From positions 1-7,123 of the forward strand of contig CAMBWV010000047.1 in NCBI GenBank assembly GCA_945871755.1: a stretch of DNA of 7,123 nt, read 5' to 3'. The first letter of the stretch is position 1. Every line of letters begins with the position of its first letter. The notes beneath the pieces are model-generated. The model was not told where the DNA came from. It saw nothing but the letters and a program-made list of their open reading frames with translations, and made no database searches. The translations under genes and the position numbers were made by a program. This document shows positions 1 to 5,652 of this stretch, one piece after another. The DNA is from an uncultured Bacteroidales bacterium. Its GTDB lineage: Bacteria > Bacteroidota > Bacteroidia > Bacteroidales > Bacteroidaceae.

Positions 1-312
1 TTTTAATCGGGAATAAAGATTATATCCACATAAAGTTGCCCAAAAAAGTGTTATTTTCTCAAATACAAGGCATTTGATTTTATACCTCTTTATATACAGA
101 CAATAAGGTTAAGTTATCTGTATATAAGAGAATGGGTATAGTTTCAACTGCATCCAATTCTATTTTCTCTTTTGACAGCGTCCACTTATTTCTCGTCTAT
201 TCCTTCATTATGTCATCCAAACCTCACATTTGTTCGTAAAAGCAAGTTAAAATCGTTAAGCCTTCACTTTCCTTAAACCTACAAATAAAACCCAATCCAC
301 TTTTCTACCGTA
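1..312. other. AT-rich stretch without a supportable gene
   Basis: No reading frame of convincing length or recognisable product is seen on either strand. The DNA is visibly AT-rich (17 G or C in the first 60 bases), in contrast to the GC-richer genes that start near base 647. Its one structured element is the inverted repeat at 81-140, listed separately. The stretch lies directly downstream of the truncated RhuM-family frame, where the rest of that gene would be expected, but I could not recognise RhuM sequence in any minus-strand frame. It may be decayed accessory or mobile DNA; that is inference from composition and the neighbouring fragment. Confidence 0.6.
81..140. repeat. Imperfect inverted repeat with 16-base spacer
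   Basis: The left arm (81-100) and right arm (117-140) are inverted copies. The inner ten bases pair perfectly (TATATACAGA at 91-100 with TCTGTATATA at 117-126). The stem continues through a CTC(T)T/AGAG segment with one bulged T, and an outer TATAC/GTATA pair (81-85 with 136-140) closes it across an unpaired AATGG on the right arm. The spacer is 101-116. No T-run follows at once on either strand, so it does not look like a standard terminator. It could be an operator, a cruciform, or the relic of a mobile element end; no flanking target duplication is evident. Confidence 0.6.
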
Positions 313-522
313 TTAACCATAAATAATTGGTAATCTGTTACTTCCAAATACACCTTCTGAAAAGATATTCTTCAAATGCTTACTAATCGCTGGAACGCCA
401 ACTCCGAAGAGCTGCGCCATAGCCTTTTGTGTACACCAAATCGTTTCGTCCTTGATAACGACTTGCACCATTGCTTGCTCCTCTGGCAGGCTATATAATA
501 GGAACTGTATCTCGTTTCTCAT
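313..522 (-). pseudogene. RhuM family protein, N-terminal fragment
   Basis: The 69-codon frame starts with ATG at 522 and ends at TAA (313-315). Residues 1 to about 56 resemble the N-terminus of RhuM-family (COG3943) proteins: an opening like MRNEIQFLLYSLPEE, then VVIKDETIWCTQKAMAQLFGV, then VPAISKHLKNIF. In intact members this helix-turn-helix-like segment is followed by a long region giving a total of very roughly 330 residues. Here the family resemblance stops at about residue 58, the tail (VFGSNRLPIIYG) is unlike the family, and a stop follows. I read it as a gene remnant broken by deletion or rearrangement. RhuM was named from a Salmonella pathogenicity island; its biochemical role is unsettled, and homologues are common on Bacteroidota mobile DNA. 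No clear promoter or ribosome binding site is visible upstream. A short functional protein is possible but less likely. Confidence 0.65.
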
Positions 523-646
523 TGCTGGTTCAATTCCAAATTCTTTGTATTATCAGTTACCCTCGTGTGAGGACCACTCATTGAATCTAATTTATAGAAC
601 CTACCTTTATATATTGGAACCTCCTGCGAATAGGGCAAGTCCGCGG

Positions 647-2746
647 CTAGCGAAGCCCGCGCCCCGGCCATCGCCATTCAAATTGCAGGGAAAGGTCATT
701 CTGCATTGGGGAGGCTATGCGGGCGGGGCCGCTGCTGATTTCTTGGCGATTGAAATAGCGGAGGAAGGAGTAGCGCAGGGAGAGCATGGTGCGGGGTGTG
801 GGCTGCCAGTTGCCTATGAGGACCAAGCGCGCGCCATGATAGGCAAAGGAGGGGAAGGCGCCGCCGTGGCGCAATTGAGGTTCGTAGCCGTAGATGCGCG
901 TGGCGTAATCGTCGGTCCAGAAGCAGGCCAGAAACGTGTGCAGTTGGAGCGTGGGCAAGGCGTTCCACATACAGCGCGCTGAGAGCATTCGGCCCCAGCG
1001 CACAGAGGCCGTTTGCGAAACCAGCGCGCAGGCATCCGCTGAGAGGTGGAGGGCATAAGCGGGGCGTTGTAGATGGGCTGCTAGGCGCAGGGAGTGGCGA
1101 TGGAGATGCTGCATCACACCATCGTGTCCCGTCACGTCCTCCTGTTTGCCGCTATACTGATAGCGCGTTTCGACCTGCCACGAAGCGGGCAAGGGAAAGG
1201 TGGCCGACAACCAACTGCGGATGCGGTGGCTAGGGCCCGACACGCGAAACATGGGCCGCTCGTGGTAGGCGTAATCCACATAGCCAGAGAGCCGCGCCCA
1301 CCGCCAACCTTGGAAGTCTGCGCCGAGGAGCACGCCCATTTCATTCTGCACACGCGAGCCCGACTGCAACGTCTCGGCATGGGGAGCCACGAAGCGTGGG
1401 GAGAAATAGCGCGCCTGCACCACCACGGCGTACGGGCGCACCGTGGGCGACAGGCGCAAGGTGTGGCTTGTGGCCAGATGCAAGGCAGCATCGAAGGCAC
1501 ACTCGCCGCGGTAACTCCAACGGCGCGCGTCGTGCGAAGCATCCACGCTCCATCCGCCAGCCGACTGACCACGCAGGTAATAGCGGTTGTAGGCGTGGAG
1601 CGCAGGGTAAATCGTTTTGTCGTACCACGCGCCGTAACCGCCCACGCTCGCCGCACCGCCCTGCCAATGGCAGAGCAGACGTGCACCACCCAAGGTCTCC
1701 CTCAGGGCGCGCTGTGTCAGAATCTCGCTCTTGGTTCGGTGCAGGCCAGCATCGCGAAGGGAGGTGACGGTGTCGCCATCCAGATGTCCGTCCACACTGC
1801 GGAAGGAAGCGAACGCCTGCATCTCCCATCGCCGCCCGAGCAACACCTGTGCGGCCACGCCTCGCTGGAATCCTTGTTCCATCATAGACGTGTGGGGACG
1901 AATGACGTGCGACTGGCGCAGGGCATTGCCGAGGAGAACGGCACGGCCGCCATAGTTCATCCCACCCATGAGCAAACCCTCGCCCCAAAGCACGTCGTAG
2001 TCGCCCAACCAAAGGATGGTGCGCTGGCGGGGCAAGGGCACACGGGCATACACCGACCAATAGTCATACGGATGATTGTTGCCACGCCCGAAAGGTTCGC
2101 CTGCATCCTGCTGCAAAGTCAGTCCGTAGGCCGCGCCCGAGGAGTGGCGATAACGATAGCGCAGGGCGTGGGTCACGGGCGCACCATAATAATGCTGGTT
2201 GGGCTTGTCGGCCGTTGTAGCCTTGAATCCGTCGCGCCGATAAAGGGGAACGTCCGCGCGGGCCGTCACTTCGTACTTGCCCCTGAGCCAGCGGTCTTGC
2301 CACTTCTGCGGAGGGCGCAACGTATCGCCAGCATAAACAAACAGCGAGAGGTAGCGCCGCTCCTGAAAACGGATTTGCGGAATCGTTTGTAGTTCACCGA
2401 GCGTCACAAACCGCCGATGCCGCTGTCGGTAACTCAGCAATGTGTCCACCTGGGCAGACGAGAGGAAGGGCAAGGCGAGGAGTTCGTCGCGCGTGGCGGT
2501 ATTGAGATTGAGGGGCTGCCGATGCAGTTCTTCCAACTGCTCGAGAAATTCCAAGCGGGCCTGCTCGGCACTCACCGATTCGCCTTCCGCTCCGCCCTCA
2601 TCGCCCAAGTCGTTGTACAGATATGCCTCAACAAATTCCTCCCACTCCATGTATTCCTCGCGAAAGGGCTGTCCTGTCTGCGCATGGCAGGTGGCCGCCC
2701 ACAGCAAGAGGGAGCCGAGAAACAGGAATAGCCGTTGAGGAATCAT
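647..2746 (-). CDS. Secreted helix-hairpin-helix protein with barrel-like C-terminal region
   Basis: A 699-residue protein from the ATG at 2746. This start is chosen because it opens a clean signal peptide (MIPQRLFLFLGSLLLWAATCHAQ, likely cleaved after residue 22); the longer frame would need a TTG at 2803 and a non-signal leader. Residues about 76-130 form a tandem helix-hairpin-helix like ComEA, including LNLNTATRDELLALPFLSSAQV and RRFVTLGELQTIPQI. The rest is rich in aromatic and arginine residues in alternating strand-like patterns, typical of an outer-membrane barrel, and ends in FEWRWPGRGLR. Two stretches match my memory of this Bacteroidota family: GDYDVLWGEGLLMGG (248-262) and GLHRTKSE (334-341). 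HhH motifs usually bind the DNA backbone without sequence preference, so a role in handling extracellular DNA or in the envelope is conceivable but unproven. The gene lies 57 bases after the M18 peptidase gene on the same strand, probably in one transcript. No clear terminator follows it. Confidence 0.85.
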   Translation of the reverse strand: MIPQRLFLFLGSLLLWAATCHAQTGQPFREEYMEWEEFVEAYLYNDLGDEGGAEGESVSAEQARLEFLEQLEELHRQPLNLNTATRDELLALPFLSSAQVDTLLSYRQRHRRFVTLGELQTIPQIRFQERRYLSLFVYAGDTLRPPQKWQDRWLRGKYEVTARADVPLYRRDGFKATTADKPNQHYYGAPVTHALRYRYRHSSGAAYGLTLQQDAGEPFGRGNNHPYDYWSVYARVPLPRQRTILWLGDYDVLWGEGLLMGGMNYGGRAVLLGNALRQSHVIRPHTSMMEQGFQRGVAAQVLLGRRWEMQAFASFRSVDGHLDGDTVTSLRDAGLHRTKSEILTQRALRETLGGARLLCHWQGGAASVGGYGAWYDKTIYPALHAYNRYYLRGQSAGGWSVDASHDARRWSYRGECAFDAALHLATSHTLRLSPTVRPYAVVVQARYFSPRFVAPHAETLQSGSRVQNEMGVLLGADFQGWRWARLSGYVDYAYHERPMFRVSGPSHRIRSWLSATFPLPASWQVETRYQYSGKQEDVTGHDGVMQHLHRHSLRLAAHLQRPAYALHLSADACALVSQTASVRWGRMLSARCMWNALPTLQLHTFLACFWTDDYATRIYGYEPQLRHGGAFPSFAYHGARLVLIGNWQPTPRTMLSLRYSFLRYFNRQEISSGPARIASPMQNDLSLQFEWRWPGRGLR

Positions 2747-2803
2747 GAAGTGGGAGGGATTGAACAATTGATGACTCAATGAATGAATGGGCAGGCCAAC
2801 CAA

Positions 2804-4096
2804 TTATCCGTTGTAGAACTGAGTGAAAGCCTTAATGCAGGCTTCGTGGTCGCCCATGTGGCCTGTTTCGCGCACACTGTGCATGGCCCAAATGGGGTTG
2901 CCCATATCCACGCCGGCCACGGGGAAGGAGGCGCAGAGCATATTGCCCAAGGTGCTGCCACCCGCCACTTCGCTGTGATTGACGAAACTCTGACAGGGCA
3001 CGCCCGCCTTCTTGCAGATTTCGGCAAAGACGGCTGCGCTGTAGGCATCGCTCAGGTATTTCTGTTGCGCGTTGTACTTGATGACAGGGCCGCCGCCCAT
3101 CACGGGATGGTTCGTCGGGTCGTACTTCTCGCCATAATTGGGGTGCCAGGCGTGGGCATTGTCTGCGCTGACGAGGAAGGAGCGTTCAATCATGCGATAG
3201 TAGTCGTCCTTCGTGCCGTCCTGTGCGAGGACGATGCGCTCCATCAGGCTCGGGAAGAAGGTGCTGGCTGCGCCCTGCTTCGTCTTGCTCCCCACCTCTT
3301 CGTTGTCGAAGATGGCGAGCACTTTGGTCTGTGGCGCAGCAGCCTGTTGGGCCGAGGCGAGGAGGGCGGCCAGTCCAGCGTGTACCATACTCAGGTCGTC
3401 GAGGCGGCCCGAAGAGACAAACTCTTGGTGCAAACCGAAGGTGCAGGCGGGCGTCGTATCATAGAGGTAGAGGTCGAAGTCAATGATGTCGGCCACTGCA
3501 ATGTGCAGTTCGCTGGCAATGAGGTTCACCAGCACGTTATCCTTCTCCAGTTCGTCGTTGACAATACCGAGGATGGGCAGCATGTCCTTCTGCTTGGAGA
3601 GTTTGACGCCGTCGTTCACCTGTCGGTTGAAGTGGATGGCGAGGTTAGGAATCTGCAAGAGCGGACGCTCAATGTGCAGCAAATGGGTCTGGGGGCTGAG
3701 GGCGCTTTGGCCACGCACAATGACGCGGCCCGCCAAACTGAGCGGGCGGTCCATCCACGTGGAGAGGATGGCGCCGCCATAGGTTTCGGTGTTGAGTTTG
3801 ACGATGCCGCCCTCGGCGTGCATTTCTGCGTGGGGCTTGATGCGGAAGGTGGGCGAATCGCAATGGGCAGAAATGATGCGTGCGCCTGTCTCGGCCATGG
3901 GCTGCGTGCCCATCTCGAAGGCGAAGATGGCGGAATCATTCTTGGTCACGTAGAAGCGGCTGCCGGGCTGAACGTCCTTCAGCGGTTCTGCGGCATCGTA
4001 TCGCGCATAGCCAGCAGCATCCAACTGCTCGGAAATGGTCTTGACGGCAAGGAAATTCACCGGCGAGGCATTCAGGAAATCTAACAGGGAAAGCAT
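2804..4096 (-). CDS. M18 family aminopeptidase (aspartyl aminopeptidase type)
   Basis: A 430-residue cytosolic metallopeptidase that removes N-terminal residues, often acidic ones, from peptides using two metal ions. The ATG at 4096 gives MLSLLDFLNASPVNFLAV, the usual M18 opening, and the usual length. The open frame extends upstream to a TTG at 4372, but that part overlaps the aldolase gene and does not look like M18. All expected metal or catalytic positions are visible: SAHCDSP (His78, Asp80), GRLDDL (Asp233/234), FDNEEVGS (Glu266/Glu267), SADNAHAWHPNY (Asp312) and SVRETGHMGDH (His406). No signal peptide is seen. Related bacterial genes are called apeB; substrate preference cannot be read from sequence, so I give no symbol. 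It starts 34 bases after the aldolase terminator, with no recognisable promoter in that gap, so partial read-through from the aldolase operon is likely. The HhH gene follows after 57 bases. Confidence 0.93.
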   Translation of the reverse strand: MLSLLDFLNASPVNFLAVKTISEQLDAAGYARYDAAEPLKDVQPGSRFYVTKNDSAIFAFEMGTQPMAETGARIISAHCDSPTFRIKPHAEMHAEGGIVKLNTETYGGAILSTWMDRPLSLAGRVIVRGQSALSPQTHLLHIERPLLQIPNLAIHFNRQVNDGVKLSKQKDMLPILGIVNDELEKDNVLVNLIASELHIAVADIIDFDLYLYDTTPACTFGLHQEFVSSGRLDDLSMVHAGLAALLASAQQAAAPQTKVLAIFDNEEVGSKTKQGAASTFFPSLMERIVLAQDGTKDDYYRMIERSFLVSADNAHAWHPNYGEKYDPTNHPVMGGGPVIKYNAQQKYLSDAYSAAVFAEICKKAGVPCQSFVNHSEVAGGSTLGNMLCASFPVAGVDMGNPIWAMHSVRETGHMGDHEACIKAFTQFYNG

Positions 4097-4130
4097 GGGA
4101 TAGGAAGAATAAAAAAGAATCTGGGTTTCT

Positions 4131-4167
4131 AAAAAAGGCTGCGCCCTCTGTGAGGACACAGCCTTTT
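4131..4167 (-). terminator. Rho-independent terminator of the aldolase gene
   Basis: The arms 4137-4148 and 4152-4163 pair over 12 positions around a three-base loop (4149-4151), flanked by an A-run and a T-run. Read on the minus strand the stem is complete, with two G-U wobble pairs, and is followed by TTTTTT (complement of 4131-4136). On the plus strand the same two positions are C-A mismatches. The element therefore works best for minus-strand transcription. It lies about 25 bases after the aldolase stop codon and ends 34 bases before the M18 start. Confidence 0.85.
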
Positions 4168-4191
4168 GTTGTACATATCTCGAAAGGGATA

Positions 4192-5190
4192 TTAGAGCTT
4201 GTCGTTGGAGCCGAGCACATTCATAATCTTGTGAATGTACATCTTCTTCATGTTCTCGCGAGCAGGCTTCAGATACTGACGGGGGTCGAAGTGGTCGGGA
4301 TGCTCTGCGAAGTGCTTGCGGATAGCAGCAGTCATAGCCAGACGAGAGTCGGAGTCGATGTTGATCTTGCAAACTGCGCTCTTGGCTGCCTCGCGAAGCT
4401 GCTCTTCGGGAATACCGATAGCGTTGGGGAGCTTGCCACCGTACTTGTTGATAGTAGCCACCTCTTCCTGGGGAACGGAAGAAGAACCGTGGAGCACGAT
4501 GGGGAAGCCGGGGAGCTTCTTTTCAATAGCGTGCAGGACGTCGAAGGCAAGGGGAGGAGGAACGAGCAGACCAGTCTTGGGATCTACGGTGCACTGCTCG
4601 GGAGTGAACTTGTAGGCACCGTGGCTCGTACCGATGGAGATTGCGAGAGAGTCGCAGCCAGTGCGCGTGGCGAACTCAATCACTTCTTCGGGCTGGGTGT
4701 AGTGAGATTCTGCGGCAGAAACTTCATCTTCAACACCAGCGAGAACGCCGAGCTCAGCCTCAACGGTTACGTCGAACTGATGAGCGTAGTCAACGACCTT
4801 CTTGGTCAGTGCGATATTCTCTTCGAAGGGAAGGTGAGAACCGTCAATCATCACAGAGGAGAAACCATTGTCGATGCACTCCTTGCAAATCTCGAAGGTG
4901 TCACCATGGTCGAGGTGAAGAACAATCTGAGGATTCTCGCAACCGAGTTCCTTGGCGTACTCAACAGCACCCTTGGCAAGGTTGCGGAGGATGGTACCGT
5001 TGGCATAAGCGCGAGCACCCTTAGACACCTGCATGATGACGGGCGACTTGGTCTCAACAGCAGCCTGAACGATAGCCTGCATCTGCTCCATTGTGTTGAA
5101 GTTGAAAGCGGGGATGGCATAGCCACCAGCAACGGCCTTCTTGAACATCTCACGGGTGTTCACCAGACCGAGATCTTTGTAATTTACCAT
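4192..5190 (-). CDS. fba: Class II fructose-bisphosphate aldolase
   Basis: A 332-residue zinc-dependent aldolase that reversibly splits fructose 1,6-bisphosphate into glyceraldehyde 3-phosphate and dihydroxyacetone phosphate, serving glycolysis and gluconeogenesis in the cytosol. Class II hallmarks are visible: HLDHGD at 92-97 (catalytic Asp94, zinc ligand His95), VEAELG at 143-148, GTSHGAYKF at 187-195 (zinc ligand His190), VLHGSSSVP at 232-240 (zinc ligand His234) and NIDSD at 277-281 for phosphate and substrate binding. Length and both ends are normal, with no sign of damage. The ATG at 5190 is followed directly by an aldolase-like N-terminus (MVNYKDLGLVNTREMF). There is no Shine-Dalgarno sequence; instead the start is preceded by an AT-rich leader with a perfect 14-base palindrome (5194-5207), fitting SD-independent initiation in Bacteroidota. 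A consensus promoter lies at 5292-5322, and a terminator follows the gene. It appears mainly monocistronic, with possible read-through into the peptidase gene. Confidence 0.97.
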   Translation of the reverse strand: MVNYKDLGLVNTREMFKKAVAGGYAIPAFNFNTMEQMQAIVQAAVETKSPVIMQVSKGARAYANGTILRNLAKGAVEYAKELGCENPQIVLHLDHGDTFEICKECIDNGFSSVMIDGSHLPFEENIALTKKVVDYAHQFDVTVEAELGVLAGVEDEVSAAESHYTQPEEVIEFATRTGCDSLAISIGTSHGAYKFTPEQCTVDPKTGLLVPPPLAFDVLHAIEKKLPGFPIVLHGSSSVPQEEVATINKYGGKLPNAIGIPEEQLREAAKSAVCKINIDSDSRLAMTAAIRKHFAEHPDHFDPRQYLKPARENMKKMYIHKIMNVLGSNDKL

Positions 5191-5241
5191 GGTTTTAATA
5201 TATTAAAGAGGTTTTTTTCAGTAACTAGTTAATGAGTTTAT

Positions 5242-5278
5242 TTCCAATAGCTAGGAATACTTTCCCAAGAGCAGGGAA
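5242..5278. promoter_or_regulatory. Two tandem dyads in the aldolase leader
   Basis: Two similar dyads lie side by side: TTCC-8-GGAA at 5242-5257 and TTCCC-7-GGGAA at 5262-5278, with an AGC in the middle of each. Their centres are about 20 bases apart, close to two turns of the helix. They fall just downstream of the predicted start of aldolase transcription (about 5285). They could be a repressor site or two small RNA hairpins in the leader. The arms are only four to five bases, so chance is possible. Confidence 0.3.
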
Positions 5279-5291
5279 GTGTTTTCGGAAG

Positions 5292-5322
5292 CAAAATTAC
5301 AAATCTCTTCTTACATACCAAA
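5292..5322 (-). promoter_or_regulatory. Bacteroidota-type promoter of the aldolase gene
   Basis: Read on the minus strand, TTTG (complement of 5319-5322) is followed by a 19-base spacer and TAATTTTG (complement of 5292-5299). This is an exact match to the phylum's primary sigma consensus, TTTG with about 19-20 bases to TAnnTTTG. Transcription would start near 5285, giving a leader of roughly 95 bases before the aldolase ATG. Confidence 0.8.
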
Positions 5323-5568
5323 AAAGAATGGATTTTTTTTCGGTGGGGAAATACTTTATAGAGAAAATCAGCTGAGCATCAACAACCAATTTACTCAATT
5401 GTTTCAACGTAACCTACAGGTGCTAGTTCAAATAAAGAAGGATGGCGGAAGGGCGAGGGGCAACGTGAAAGTACCATGCCTTGCTCGTCAAGGTGTGAGT
5501 TCGGAGGTTGTTCGAATTACCTTTCCGCTGAGTACAAACTCCCCGTGGCAAATCTCCTAGGCCAAATA
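5323..5568. other. Gene-free centre of the divergent intergenic region
   Basis: No supportable coding frame is present between the two divergent promoters. The short open frames here match no family I recognise and overlap the promoters. The part at 5476-5541 can fold, on the plus strand, into two adjacent hairpins: an eight-pair stem (5476-5483 with 5489-5496, including two G-U pairs) and a longer interrupted stem (5497-5508 with 5519-5541). Neither is followed by a T-run. I see no consensus promoter that would transcribe them. Confidence 0.5.
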
Positions 5569-5583
5569 TTTGGAGGTTCCAAA
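5562..5583. promoter_or_regulatory. CCAAA/TTTGG half-site array over the ATPase promoter
   Basis: A perfect 12-base palindrome, CCAAATATTTGG (5562-5573), overlaps the TTTG upstream promoter element at 5569-5572. A third half-site, CCAAA, follows at 5579-5583, so the middle half-site can form a dyad with either neighbour (spacers of two and five bases). A protein bound here would block the promoter. The operator reading is inference; part of the symmetry arises because the promoter element itself supplies TTTG. Confidence 0.35.
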
Positions 5584-5600
5584 GAAAACTCCTACTTTTG
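5569..5600 (+). promoter_or_regulatory. Bacteroidota-type promoter of the ATPase/nuclease-like gene
   Basis: TTTG (5569-5572), a 20-base spacer, then TACTTTTG (5593-5600) match the Bacteroidota consensus. Transcription should start near 5607, leaving a leader of about 46 bases. The leader can form a small hairpin (GGGACT at 5618-5623 with AGTTCCC at 5630-5636, one bulge), about 16 bases before the ATG. Confidence 0.75.
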
Positions 5601-5652
5601 TACATTTCCTGTTCTGCGGGACTGGATAAAGTTCCCCTAAATCCGAAATAAC

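Noticed and set aside
80..196. A minus-strand stretch of 38 open codons ending at TAA (80-82), as a possible gene relic
   Set aside because: It has no ATG, matches no family I recognise, and is short enough to occur by chance; its end lies within the inverted repeat.
523..545. GGTTCAATTCC, which resembles the T-arm of a tRNA
   Set aside because: The flanking bases do not pair into a T-stem and no acceptor or anticodon arm is found at the right distance.
614..625. An 11-base match (TTGGAACCTCC) to the reverse strand of the ATPase promoter region near 5572-5582
   Set aside because: Several 11-base matches are expected by chance in a window of this size, and the flanks do not match.
2747..2803. 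Upstream extension of the HhH frame to a TTG at 2803
   Set aside because: It would bury the signal peptide behind 19 extra residues; the ATG at 2746 starts a normal signal peptide.
4097..4372. Upstream extension of the M18 frame to a TTG codon
   Set aside because: It overlaps the terminator and the end of the aldolase gene, and its translation does not resemble M18 peptidases. The ATG at 4096 gives the family's usual N-terminus and length.
1094..5232. Three long plus-strand open frames (432, 433 and 360 codons) lying opposite the HhH, M18 and aldolase genes
   Set aside because: Each mirrors a strongly supported minus-strand gene. Their translations are low-complexity and match no family I recognise. 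GC-rich coding sequence often leaves the opposite strand open by codon bias.
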